Below, in pieces: positions 34,618-43,268 of a stretch of DNA of 64,000 nt (the first letter of the stretch is position 1; each line of letters begins with the position of its first letter). Source of the stretch: JAIPDZ01 sp034522175 (GTDB taxonomy: Bacteria; Desulfobacterota; DSM-4660; Desulfatiglandales; Desulfatiglandaceae); the NCBI GenBank assembly GCA_034522175.1, contig JAXHLQ010000001.1, forward strand, positions 4,402,001-4,466,000. Reading direction: 5' to 3'. The position numbers and the translations under genes were made by a program. The notes beneath the pieces are model-generated. The model saw nothing but the letters and a program-made list of their open reading frames with translations, searched no databases and was not told the DNA's origin.

Positions 34618-36351
34618 CTATTTGTTCTGTGTTTCAGTGATTTGTGAGAGATCAGTGATCCGGTCTTGAACTTCTTTTTTGAGCGTCCCCACTCCCTGCA
34701 CCATACGGCTCAGCGTCTCATTCCATATGTCGCTTAGTGCAGCCTTGATCAGGCGAATGCGCTTTCGTCCTTTTCGATCCAGTATGCGGGTATACTGCCT
34801 GTAAAATCTCAATCCAAGAAAGAGGTTGAGGAGCGTGTAGGTCAGGAGTGCTGCCAGACCTTTGGGGCTGAACAGGGTCTGGACCATGGAGGCGATGAGC
34901 CCAGCCATGTGCCCCATACCCGGGTCCTTTAAAAATATATCCCATCGGTTTTCTCCAACCAGGGCGAGGAGGAAGATGACGAAGAGGAGGACGTAGGCCG
35001 TATATTGAACGGTTCTGAATCCCCACATGCCCGATGACCTGCTCTTGCCTGATACGAGTGCCACCCCGTCGAAAAAGCGCTCCCCGAGATCATCATGGGT
35101 TCTTTTGACGTCAACGACCTTGCTTAATCTGTCTCTGTAGGAAACGGGAAGATCTTCTGACAGGATGCGCCCGGTGATCCGGTCTTCTCCGCGCTCGAGC
35201 CGCCTTTGAAACCGTACGGTGATCTCCTCGGGAGGGGTCAGATCGGAAAATCGCATACCGTCCGGTTCTCTGTGGCCGGCGCCCTTCCCGAGTAAGTTCA
35301 TGAACAAAGACAGGACCCGGCCGGGTCCGATGAGATGATCTGTTTCGATGGGCTGGGGAAGCACATCTCTCGGTCTAAGGCGGTCTAACCAGAGATCCAG
35401 GGCGTGCGCACCGGTCTCGTTCCAGGATGGACGTTGCGCCTTTAGATCCGTCTCGATGTCTACCAGTAATTTATGAAACGCCTCGAGACGGGTGCGTTCT
35501 CTTTCTACGAGAGAAAAGAGCGCATCCGCTTCCACGTGGAGATTGGCGCGTTTGATGGCGGCAATTTGTTTGGCATTTCGCTCCTGGAAAATCTGATGCC
35601 TGAACATGGGGAACTGGTTCCAGGAGGCGGGTCGATTGGTCTCCATCGCTTCTTTTGCCGAGACCGTGTATACGAGCGGGTCCTGTATGCCGTAAGTTCG
35701 AAGATGGGTCAGAAAGCGATCCACCATGGCCGTTAGCGCTTCATGGCCCTTATTGGCCACAGGATCATCAAAAAATATATCGGATTTGTTGAGGACGAAA
35801 TAGAAATTCTGATGGGCCTTGGCGGTCAGTGAAATGAATTCATACAGGCTGCTGTCCGCATATTTCTCGGGAGAGGTGACCCAGATCAAGAGATCGAGTT
35901 GTTTCAGAAACCCGAGGACCCGTTCCCGGTGGTCTTGAGCCAGGCTGTCGAAATCCGGAAGATCGCAGAGGAGCACGCCTTTGATCCTGCTGCTTGAATG
36001 AATTACCTCATGCCAGGGAATGTTGACGAGTGATGCTTCAGGGAGCATGGGGTCATCTTCAAATCGGTAGATCAGTACGTGGTCGGTATGGGGCCTGCGA
36101 TGACTAACGGTGGCGATCTCGGCGCCGGCCAGGGCGTTCATGAGGGAGGATTTACCCACGCCGGTGCCCCCAAGGAGACCGACGGTCAGGGAATGACCTT
36201 CTATGGTGGTGAGTTCATTAAGAAGCGTGCGGGCCCGGGCTTGTGCGGCGGCCTTTTCCCTGCCGGAGAAAGAGAGGAGGGTCTCTCCCTCCAGGAGGGC
36301 GGAGACCTGTTCGAGGGACGTCTTGAGCGGTTGAGTCGATTTGAGGGTCAT
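34618..36351 (-). CDS. Dynamin-like membrane GTPase, second of a tandem pair
   Basis: 577 aa. GTPase motifs: P-loop GLLGGTGVGKSSLMNAL, G3 LLCDLPDFDSLAQDHRE, G4 FVLNKSD. A helical region with SLVERERTRLEAFHKL follows, and two hydrophobic segments late in the protein (VQYTAYVLLFVIFLLALVGE and LAALLTYTLLNLFLGLRF). The last 60 residues are basic and helical. The layout (GTPase, helical stalk, membrane segments) is that of bacterial dynamin-like proteins, which act as paired partners in membrane remodelling. It overlaps the stop of the upstream GTPase gene by 4 bp (ATGA). Precise role unknown. Confidence 0.8.
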   Translation of the reverse strand: MTLKSTQPLKTSLEQVSALLEGETLLSFSGREKAAAQARARTLLNELTTIEGHSLTVGLLGGTGVGKSSLMNALAGAEIATVSHRRPHTDHVLIYRFEDDPMLPEASLVNIPWHEVIHSSSRIKGVLLCDLPDFDSLAQDHRERVLGFLKQLDLLIWVTSPEKYADSSLYEFISLTAKAHQNFYFVLNKSDIFFDDPVANKGHEALTAMVDRFLTHLRTYGIQDPLVYTVSAKEAMETNRPASWNQFPMFRHQIFQERNAKQIAAIKRANLHVEADALFSLVERERTRLEAFHKLLVDIETDLKAQRPSWNETGAHALDLWLDRLRPRDVLPQPIETDHLIGPGRVLSLFMNLLGKGAGHREPDGMRFSDLTPPEEITVRFQRRLERGEDRITGRILSEDLPVSYRDRLSKVVDVKRTHDDLGERFFDGVALVSGKSRSSGMWGFRTVQYTAYVLLFVIFLLALVGENRWDIFLKDPGMGHMAGLIASMVQTLFSPKGLAALLTYTLLNLFLGLRFYRQYTRILDRKGRKRIRLIKAALSDIWNETLSRMVQGVGTLKKEVQDRITDLSQITETQNK

Positions 36352-38036
36352 GATTCGGCCTGAATCCTTGATTGGGCCTCCTTCAGGGCCATGATATCAT
36401 CTTCATCCGGCATGAGGGCGTTTAGGCATTGGGCATATCGCTCACATTGGCGCGTGATGACATTCACAAGCCCCTCCTGATACTGTCTCGCCAGGTCCCG
36501 TGCGGTTTTCTGGATTTCGTGATAGGCGAAGAGTTCCACCGTGCCTTTGGTGATAAAGGGCGCAATAGCGGAATCGAGTAGGGCATCGAGAATGGTGAAC
36601 CCGCCCCCCACGGCGGTTTCAAAAGACACAATAAGGACGCCCCACAAGAGTGACGTGGAATAGATGCCGAAGCGTTTGCTCTTGGGGATCCCTCGGGCAA
36701 GGGCATTGAATTTTTCTTCCAGCCAGTCGGCCAGCCTCTCCTGCTCTTTCCATACCATGGACCGGACATCTTCGTCGCTCAACTTCAAACCGGACGTCCT
36801 GAGGGCCGAGAAAAGGGGGGCGGATGTGTCTTGAGGTGAGAGGTCCTCCAGCATCCGGCGATGGAATTTTTCGATGGCGCCCTCCACATTGGAGAGATCC
36901 GCCTTTTCCCTGACCCTGGAGAGGAGATTCTCTTTAGAATCGGGAGAGGGCCTTTTTTTCAGTCCCAGGAGGCGCAGTGGCGCCGTGACCATTTCTTTGA
37001 CGAGTCGCCGGGGCCTGGACAGGATATCATAGCGATCAAACAGCTTCCGGATTTCACGCCTCAGGTATTCTCTGCTTTGGCTTGAAAACCGTCTCTTTTC
37101 CGCCTGAATGAGTTCCCGGGATGTCTCGTCGCACATGGCCTCGAGTTGTGACCGCCATTTTTCCGCCGCCTTGTTTTCTGCATCCACGAGACGAAGCAGA
37201 TGGGAAAGATCCTTTTTCAAAAGGTCGGCCTGAAGATGACGGCGTTTCTGAATGACCGGGCTTGCGTTTCCCTTGGACAAATCGGTTATGAAGGATTGCC
37301 TGAACGATTCAAAGGCAGGCGTTTTTGAGAGGATGTTTGGATCGGGTGCGGGGGCATAGGGAATGAGCCATAACCGTGTCCATTTAGATGAGATCCCGCA
37401 GGATTGCAGTGGTTCGAGGATGTCTCGGCTTGTCGTATCGGATTCCGACTTGTTCAGCAGGATAAAGAGAAGCACGTCATCCTCAAGAGCGGATCTGAGA
37501 AATTGATCGGGCACCCGATCGGCATACTTTTCCTGGCTGGTCACGAAGATCAGGGCATCGGAAAGGTGGTACAGGTCTTCTGCCATGTCCCGGTGCTGGA
37601 CGGCCACACTGTCCAGGTCGGGGGTGTCAATCAGGATGATATGGGACAGGTCCGTTCGGTCATGGGGTATGATGGTAAACTGAGCGGGGGAGCCGGCCGA
37701 AGGTACGGTTTCATCAGGTGCATTGATGACGACGTCGAGGTGGGAAAAAGGAAAACCCGCCTGCAGCGGACAGGTCTTGTGCACATAGGCGACCGGGCCG
37801 CCGGTCTTGGGGCGTTCAACCCCGGTGGCACTTAATGGCGCGCCGCAGAGGGCGTTAAAGAGGGTTGATTTACCCGTCCCGGTTCCGCCCATAAATGCCA
37901 CACAGAGGCAAGACAGGTTTTTCTTATAGAAGAAAAGGGCCAGTCGCTTCTGAAGACTTTCTGCCAGTGGACCAATTGTTGCCGCCTCTTCGGTCAGGCC
38001 GGGGAAACGGATGGTATGGTGGATAGTCGGGTTCAT
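36348..38036 (-). CDS. Dynamin-like membrane GTPase, first of a tandem pair
   Basis: 562 aa. P-loop FMGGTGTGKSTLFNALCG, switch/G3 ILIDTPDLDSVAVQHRDMA, G4 FILLNKSESD. A long charged helical region (WRSQLEAMCDETSRELIQAE) and hydrophobic stretches near residues 455-505 (STSLLWGVLIVSFETAVGGG) follow. It differs clearly from its downstream partner but keeps the same order of parts, including the ...VTSQEKYAD... stretch shared by both. Two unlike subunits encoded with an ATGA overlap suggest an obligate heteromer. A membrane protein gene lies 71 bp upstream. Confidence 0.8.
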   Translation of the reverse strand: MNPTIHHTIRFPGLTEEAATIGPLAESLQKRLALFFYKKNLSCLCVAFMGGTGTGKSTLFNALCGAPLSATGVERPKTGGPVAYVHKTCPLQAGFPFSHLDVVINAPDETVPSAGSPAQFTIIPHDRTDLSHIILIDTPDLDSVAVQHRDMAEDLYHLSDALIFVTSQEKYADRVPDQFLRSALEDDVLLFILLNKSESDTTSRDILEPLQSCGISSKWTRLWLIPYAPAPDPNILSKTPAFESFRQSFITDLSKGNASPVIQKRRHLQADLLKKDLSHLLRLVDAENKAAEKWRSQLEAMCDETSRELIQAEKRRFSSQSREYLRREIRKLFDRYDILSRPRRLVKEMVTAPLRLLGLKKRPSPDSKENLLSRVREKADLSNVEGAIEKFHRRMLEDLSPQDTSAPLFSALRTSGLKLSDEDVRSMVWKEQERLADWLEEKFNALARGIPKSKRFGIYSTSLLWGVLIVSFETAVGGGFTILDALLDSAIAPFITKGTVELFAYHEIQKTARDLARQYQEGLVNVITRQCERYAQCLNALMPDEDDIMALKEAQSRIQAES

Positions 38037-38107
38037 TGGTTTGCGCGGTTTTGATCCGAGGTGTCGAAGGAGGAAATCTCACCAACACATCTCTAAAACC
38101 CGGAAAC

Positions 38108-38665
38108 TCACACCCTCTTTTTGCGACGCCACATCCACAAGATCGTCACGATGGCGGCAATGACGAAGGGGATCAGCAGCATCCAGAAGTATTCTTCAAC
38201 ATAGGTCGCTGCTGCCACAGCAAGCCCGAGAAGGATGCCCACCACGCCGAAGCGCCAGTCGCCGTGGACTCCTGCCAGGAAGGTGACGACTGCCACCACC
38301 AGCAAAGAGACCAGGCCGGCATCGGCGCTGTTCATTCTTCCTGAGGTTTGAAGGAAAAGGACCAGAAACAGGGCGAGAAACAGTCCGAGCCAGTGAAACA
38401 GCCATGATGGGATAAGGTTCATGGCCTTCTGCCCGTCATTCTTGCGACGGGTGAATCCCGAGAAAAGCGAGACTCCGGCGAACACAAGGGTCATGAAGAC
38501 CCAATACCAGACCCCGTATTGCGGGGAAAAATCGGTGATGGCGATACCGATGCCGGATAAGAGAAAAAGGACCGCGATAATGATGCCGTCGGTCTTGAGT
38601 CGGTGGAAAACGGTTTCCTTCGAGGCTGACTGATGTACTGTATGTTTACCATGGTTTGAATGCAT
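38108..38665 (-). CDS. Multi-pass membrane protein of unknown function
   Basis: 185 aa. After a short charged, His-rich N-terminus there are about six TM helices: GIIIAVLFLLSGIGIAITDF, YWVFMTLVFAGVSLFSGF, WLFHWLGLFLALFLVLFLQT, GLVSLLVVAVVTFLAG, GVVGILLGLAVAAATY and MLLIPFVIAAIVTILWMW. A basic tail ends the protein. I know no family. Same strand and just upstream of the paired dynamin-like GTPases, so it may be their membrane partner. Function not inferred further. Confidence 0.65.
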   Translation of the reverse strand: MHSNHGKHTVHQSASKETVFHRLKTDGIIIAVLFLLSGIGIAITDFSPQYGVWYWVFMTLVFAGVSLFSGFTRRKNDGQKAMNLIPSWLFHWLGLFLALFLVLFLQTSGRMNSADAGLVSLLVVAVVTFLAGVHGDWRFGVVGILLGLAVAAATYVEEYFWMLLIPFVIAAIVTILWMWRRKKRV

Positions 38666-38728
38666 GGTGACCTCCGTTCCTTCGTGATCTGTTAATGCCC
38701 TGTTCCATCAGTCACCGCAAACGGGATG

Positions 38729-39553
38729 TTATATCCAGGTGACGTTGGGCGGATTTCTGCGCGGGATGCGGTGATACCTGAATCTAGGGTACCCCACCAT
38801 CATGGCGCCATAGGCCTTATGCCCGTCAGGGATGCCGAGTGCCTCAAAGAGCGGGGGGTGATGATTGGCTGCGGTATAAAAATACCCGCCCCAGCAAATC
38901 CCAAGACCGAGGCTGCGTGCGAACAGGTCCAGATGACTCAGGGCGAGGGTACAGTCCTCCGTACCGAAGGCCCAATCCTTGTCCCCGTGAGCCACAATGA
39001 CGTGGGGCGCTCCCCGGCAGATGCGCTCTTCCCCCGCTTCCCATTTCTCAATCACCCGGTTGAATCCCATCTGTGCCGCATCGTCAGGGGACGCTTTGAT
39101 GGCGAGACGGATCCAGTCGATGACCAGCGCCGCCAGGCGCCTGACCTCGGCCGAATCTTTTACCACGATCCAGTGCCACGGCTGCATGTTCTTGGCCGAA
39201 GGGGCGTGGCAGGCGATCTCGATGAGCTTTTGAATCGTCTCACGGGGTACCGGTTTCTTCTTGAATGTCCGGATGGACCGCCGGGAATTGAGGAAGTGCC
39301 CGGCCTGCTCGGACGACAGGTTCAACGCGGGATCCACAGCCACACATGCTTCAGGGGTGAGCCACTCGAGATGAAGGGCGCCTTCCGGGCAGACCGCTAC
39401 ACAGTGTCCGCAACGGAGACACCAGTCAGAGGCATCGGCTGTGGCTTCAGGTAACCCTTTCGGGTCATCCATCTGGATCACCGAGGAGGGGCATTCAGCC
39501 ACACAGATGCCGTCCCGGTTGCATTTATCCTGATCTATGGTCAAGAAGGTCAT
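38729..39553 (-). CDS. Ferredoxin-nitroreductase fusion flavoprotein
   Basis: 274 aa. Two 4Fe-4S clusters in the N-terminus: CNRDGICVAECPSSVI and CLRCGHCVAVCPEGAL (about residues 10-60). A nitroreductase-family FMN domain follows from about 88: SRRSIRTFKKKPVPRE, HAPSAKNMQPWHWIVV, SLGLGICWGGYF. It would pass electrons from a low-potential donor through the clusters to FMN and reduce an unknown organic acceptor. It ends 3 bp from the acyl-CoA synthetase beta gene, same strand, probably cotranscribed. Confidence 0.87.
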   Translation of the reverse strand: MTFLTIDQDKCNRDGICVAECPSSVIQMDDPKGLPEATADASDWCLRCGHCVAVCPEGALHLEWLTPEACVAVDPALNLSSEQAGHFLNSRRSIRTFKKKPVPRETIQKLIEIACHAPSAKNMQPWHWIVVKDSAEVRRLAALVIDWIRLAIKASPDDAAQMGFNRVIEKWEAGEERICRGAPHVIVAHGDKDWAFGTEDCTLALSHLDLFARSLGLGICWGGYFYTAANHHPPLFEALGIPDGHKAYGAMMVGYPRFRYHRIPRRNPPNVTWI

Positions 39554-39555
39554 GA

Positions 39556-40230
39556 TCAGCCGGTCTCCAGCACAATGAGGGCGTCCACGGCGAGGGGCCG
39601 GCTTCCGGAGAGGATGACGGGATTGATGTCGATCTCTTTGATTGAATTTTGCTCCAGGCCGATTCGGCCCACGTTGATGAGCATGTGGGCCAGGGTCTCC
39701 CGGTCAGCAGCGGGCATGCCCCGGACCGCGTCAAGAATCTTGTGCCCTTTGATCTCGCCCATCATTTCAAGGGCGTCCCGTTTTTCCAGGGGCGCGACCC
39801 GGAAGGACACATCCTTCAGAATTTCCGTGAAAATGCCGCCCAGCCCGAACATGACGCAGGGACCGAACTGCGGGTCGCGCGTCAGGCCCACCACCAGTTC
39901 ACGCGGGCCCTTGACCATCTCCTGGACCAATACCGCTCCGCTTTCCCCGCCCATCTGTTTGCGGATCTCCTCAAAGGCCTCCGTGGCTTCTTCCGCGTTT
40001 CGGATGTCCACCCGGATGAGTCCTTTCTCCGTCTTGTGGGCGATTTCAGAATCACACCCCTTGAGGACAAGGGGGTAGCCGATATCACGGGTTGCCTCGA
40101 GGAGATCGTCCTCAGTTTTGACCAGCCGTTCGCGGGTGACCGGGATGTCATAAGCCGCCAGCACCTGTTTTGAATCGTATTCTGAAAGGGAGGTCTGTCC
40201 TGCCTTGACCGCATCATCGATAATTTTCAT
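39556..40230 (-). CDS. Acyl-CoA synthetase (ADP-forming) beta subunit, ATP-grasp
   Basis: 224 aa from ATG 40230, preceded by GGAGGAACCC; the open frame starts four codons earlier. ATP-grasp motifs: SLSEYDSKQVLAAYDIPV, YPLVLKGCDSEIAHKTEKG, VLVQEMVKGPRELVVGL, MFGLGGIFTEILKDVSFRVAPL, and EIDINPVILSG. It forms half of the enzyme that makes ATP from acyl-CoA, ADP and phosphate through a phosphohistidine on the alpha subunit. The alpha subunit gene just upstream is destroyed, so this copy may pair with an alpha subunit made elsewhere or be without function. Confidence 0.85.
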   Translation of the reverse strand: MKIIDDAVKAGQTSLSEYDSKQVLAAYDIPVTRERLVKTEDDLLEATRDIGYPLVLKGCDSEIAHKTEKGLIRVDIRNAEEATEAFEEIRKQMGGESGAVLVQEMVKGPRELVVGLTRDPQFGPCVMFGLGGIFTEILKDVSFRVAPLEKRDALEMMGEIKGHKILDAVRGMPAADRETLAHMLINVGRIGLEQNSIKEIDINPVILSGSRPLAVDALIVLETG

Positions 40231-40344
40231 GGGTTCCTCCACCTGATTAAGAGAATTAGATCGTCATCCGCCCTTATATGGGTATTAAATTAGCCGCATC
40301 AGTCGATAATGACAACCCAAAATTGAAAAAAGTCCATGCGAATG

Positions 40345-40676
40345 TTAATGATTATCGGGACAAACGTCTCTACCCTGCCAGTAGTTCCGCAGAAGGGCCA
40401 GAGCCCTGATGCTCTCCTCCGGGGTGTTGATGTTGGAAAAGCCCACGTATTCGTCAGAGATGTGATAGGCGGACTGCGTGGTCACGCCGCCGCTTTGACT
40501 GATCAAGCCGATGGGTCCTTTCTTCAAACGATCCGTTCATTGAACCCCATCTTCCGGCAGTTCAACGGAATGTTTCGAGCCAGATTTCGAGGGTCGTCGG
40601 CCACGCCGAATACGGCCAGGCTTGATGGGTGAAAGAATGCCTTCATCGATCTGTTTTCGGTCCTGATCAGGTTCAT
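40345..40676 (-). pseudogene. Remnant of acyl-CoA synthetase (ADP-forming) alpha subunit
   Basis: From 40676 the minus strand reads MKAFFHPSSLAVFGVADDPR and NLARNIPLNCRKMGFN, the CoA-binding start of the alpha subunit, then a stop. From 40527 another frame reads GPIGLISQSGGVTTQSAY HISDEYVGF, from the middle of the protein, joined directly to TPEESIRALALLRNY from much later. So large internal pieces are gone. The catalytic His region is not present. Confidence 0.7.
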
Positions 40677-40881
40677 CCTGCCGGGTAAACACAAATGTCA
40701 GAAACCTTTTAGCAGGACGCCTGGAGGTGTCAAGTTAAAAAGACCGATGAAGGGGATCACGGGCATCCCGCGGATTAAAGCCGTGAGAATCCCCTTGACC
40801 CTTTTGATCACAAGGCGGTATCAAGACGGTGTTTTGGGTTTCGTTTCAGACGGTTCCATGAACGGACCTCGAGAGAACGCC

Positions 40882-41622
40882 ATGCGACACACATCGACTG
40901 CCATCATTATGCGGACCTGGGAATACGGTGAAAGTGACCTTCTCGTGAGCTTTTTTACCCCGGATCAGGGGAGGCTCAAGGGGGTGGCCAAAGGGGCGAG
41001 AAGGAGTCGCCAACGGTTTGCCAACTGTCTGGATTCGTTTTGTTTGAGTCGTCTTGATTACGAGAAAAGGCCCAGCAGAGAGCTCTGTTTTCTGCATTCA
41101 GGTGAGATGATGAACATCTTTCCGGCGATCAGGTCCGATTTCACTTCTCTCGCCTTGGCGAGCTATATGCTGGAATTCACGGAGGTGCTTTTTCCGCTGG
41201 GGGTTGTGGAAGAACGGATGTTTCATCTTCTCATCCAGTTGCTGAATGTCATGGAGCGGGGGGAAGATCTAAGTGAGATTCGGATACGCTTCGAGGGGAG
41301 GGCGCTGGCCCTTGCCGGGTACGGCATCAATTTGACCCGGTGTTGTGTGTGCGGACGATCGTATGCCGGAGAGGGCCGGGCCGTATTCAATCAACAGAAT
41401 GGCGCCATATCCTGTCTGCGATGCGCCAGAGAGACCCGATTCAGTCCGGGGTTGGGGCCGGCTTCGGTCAGTCTTTTGAACACCATCCAGAGGGAATCGG
41501 GCGCCGAACTGACAGGCGTTACGTTTCAAGAAAAAACTGTGGAAGAAATCCGTCCGGTACTGGATCTCCACATCGAATATCATACAAACAAGCGGTTCAA
41601 GTCGGCGGAATATTTAAGATGA
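40882..41622 (+). CDS. recO: DNA repair protein RecO
   Basis: 246 aa from MRHTSTAIIMRTWEYGESDL; the open frame extends 45 codons upstream without homology. OB-fold start with VSFFTPDQGRLKGVAKGARRS, then helical core, and the zinc motif CCVCG...CLRCAR at about residues 155-182. RecO works with RecR and RecF to load RecA on gaps. The family N-terminus normally begins with such a short strand, supporting this start. It is divergent from the acyl-CoA synthetase remnant and converges with the M24 gene. Confidence 0.92.
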   Translation: MRHTSTAIIMRTWEYGESDLLVSFFTPDQGRLKGVAKGARRSRQRFANCLDSFCLSRLDYEKRPSRELCFLHSGEMMNIFPAIRSDFTSLALASYMLEFTEVLFPLGVVEERMFHLLIQLLNVMERGEDLSEIRIRFEGRALALAGYGINLTRCCVCGRSYAGEGRAVFNQQNGAISCLRCARETRFSPGLGPASVSLLNTIQRESGAELTGVTFQEKTVEEIRPVLDLHIEYHTNKRFKSAEYLR

Positions 41623-41625
41623 GTC

Positions 41626-42819
41626 TTATATCTGATGAAGATGCCTCGGTGTGATGGTCAGCAATTCAACGCCTTTGGATGTGACAAGCAGGGTGTCTTC
41701 GAGCTTGACGACTTCGCCGGGGTCGGCACACATCTCGAGCTCGAGGGCAAGGACCATCCCCTCTTTGAGGACGTCTCGGGCATGAATGCCAAGGAGCGGG
41801 GGTTCGTTGAGTTCGATTCCGACGCCATGGCCGATGAAAGGGACGCTTTTTGAATCCCCGTCTATACGCATGAAATAGGGGCCCATACCGAGGGCGTCGG
41901 AAAAGGCGAGGGCCTTTTTATAGAGTGCGTCGCATCTCAAGCCGGGGCCCATCATGTCGATTAGGCGATCGGCAATCTCCTTCATGGCAGTATACATCTT
42001 TTTGCAGGTTTCTGAGGGTTTTCCCAGAACGTACGTACGGCTTTGATCCGCGTGATAGCCCTTGTGGTGCGTGGGAATGTCCACGATGATCATGTCTCCC
42101 TGTTGAATGACCCTTCTTGATGCGCCCATGGGGATGGATGGGCTCAGTCCGACGCCGGTGACCGAGAGGATTTTGCCGGCGATTTTCGAGGTATTAACGC
42201 CTGATGCGACCGGCCCGCGTCCCATGAAAAAGTCAAACTGCCGCATAAAATACAAGCCCTCATGCCCGGCCCTGCGGTGGGCGTCTTCTATTTCCGAGGA
42301 GAGTTCCAACTCGGTCATCCCTTCCGTGAGGGTATTCATTATTCGCAGGTGACCGTGGTGGAGGATTTCACAGGCTTTTCTGGTGGATTCGATTTCACCG
42401 GGGTCCTTAACGCTTCGCTGCGCCAACATCATCCTGGATATGTCAATGACGTCAAATTCGGGGAACGTGCGTGAAAACTTCAGATACTGAAGGGCGGGCA
42501 GGATATCCAGTTCCAGGCCCATCCGGCCTTTTTTGATCGCCCACTGGTTCAGCCTGGCCTTCAGTTCGGTGATGTCACCGCCCGAGCTGATGTGCTCTCT
42601 TTCGAGCCAACTCTCATCCAACACGGTGTCATAGGCCCTGAGGACGAACAGGTGGTGATATTCCGGTGTGATCACACATATGGCGGGTTGGGTGGTTCCC
42701 GCATAATAGAGTGTGGACCGTGAATAGGTAAGGAAGATGACATCGATGTCGGCATCGGCCATCTCCCTTTGGAGTTTCCCAATCCGTGCCAACGCATGAT
42801 TGCGGGGCATATTCTGCAT
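41626..42819 (-). CDS. M24-family metallopeptidase (Xaa-Pro aminopeptidase/creatinase fold)
   Basis: 397 aa. N-terminal creatinase domain about 1-150, pita-bread catalytic domain after. All five metal ligands can be seen: Asp in IIVDIPTH, Asp in HADQSRTYVLG, His in FIGHGVGIELNEPP, Glu in LALELEM, Glu in KLEDTLLV. It would remove an N-terminal residue before proline or cleave a C-N bond in a small substrate. It is the last gene of the mutase operon, 22 bp after a B12-binding subunit gene, which hints at a role linked to that pathway rather than general peptide turnover. Confidence 0.88.
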   Translation of the reverse strand: MQNMPRNHALARIGKLQREMADADIDVIFLTYSRSTLYYAGTTQPAICVITPEYHHLFVLRAYDTVLDESWLEREHISSGGDITELKARLNQWAIKKGRMGLELDILPALQYLKFSRTFPEFDVIDISRMMLAQRSVKDPGEIESTRKACEILHHGHLRIMNTLTEGMTELELSSEIEDAHRRAGHEGLYFMRQFDFFMGRGPVASGVNTSKIAGKILSVTGVGLSPSIPMGASRRVIQQGDMIIVDIPTHHKGYHADQSRTYVLGKPSETCKKMYTAMKEIADRLIDMMGPGLRCDALYKKALAFSDALGMGPYFMRIDGDSKSVPFIGHGVGIELNEPPLLGIHARDVLKEGMVLALELEMCADPGEVVKLEDTLLVTSKGVELLTITPRHLHQI

Positions 42820-42841
42820 GGCATCGTGCCCTGGTGTATTT

Positions 42842-43237
42842 TCAGGCGGTTCCGTTGAAATGGGTTACGGTGTCAATGATGGTTTTTATGGGTGTCCCCG
42901 GCCCGAACACCTCTGCAACACCGATCTTTTTGAGTTTCGGAATATCAGCAGGCGGTATGGTACCCCCCAAGATGACCCTGGTGTCGTTCATTTCCTTTTC
43001 CTTGAGGATTCGAAGGACCTCGGGGGCCAATATCATGTGGTTTCCGGAAAGCGTGCTGATGCCGATCACGTCCGCATCTTCCTGTATGGCGGTTTCAACG
43101 ATGGTTTCCGGCAGCTGATTCCCTATGTAGATGACCTCCATGCCCGCATCACGGAGTGCCCGTGCCACCACGATACTCCCTCGCCAATGGGCATCCAAGC
43201 CGAGGCGTGCGATCAATACCCGAATTCGCTTTGCCAT
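42842..43237 (-). CDS. Cobalamin-binding subunit of a B12-dependent acyl-CoA mutase (cassette 1)
   Basis: 131 aa from MAKRIRVLIARLGLDAHWRG, preceded by GGGAGGG at 8 nt; a longer frame to 43303 lacks support. The B12 motif DxHxxG is DAHWRG, with the axial His, followed by VIGISTLSGNHM (S-x-L) and VILGGTIPPADI (GG). This is the separate C-terminal domain of the methylmalonyl-CoA mutase family, binding adenosylcobalamin base-off. It lies 31 bp after the large subunit of cassette 1. Confidence 0.9.
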   Translation of the reverse strand: MAKRIRVLIARLGLDAHWRGSIVVARALRDAGMEVIYIGNQLPETIVETAIQEDADVIGISTLSGNHMILAPEVLRILKEKEMNDTRVILGGTIPPADIPKLKKIGVAEVFGPGTPIKTIIDTVTHFNGTA

Positions 43238-43268
43238 AAGAAGGGTCCCTCCCCAGTGTGAAATGCCA

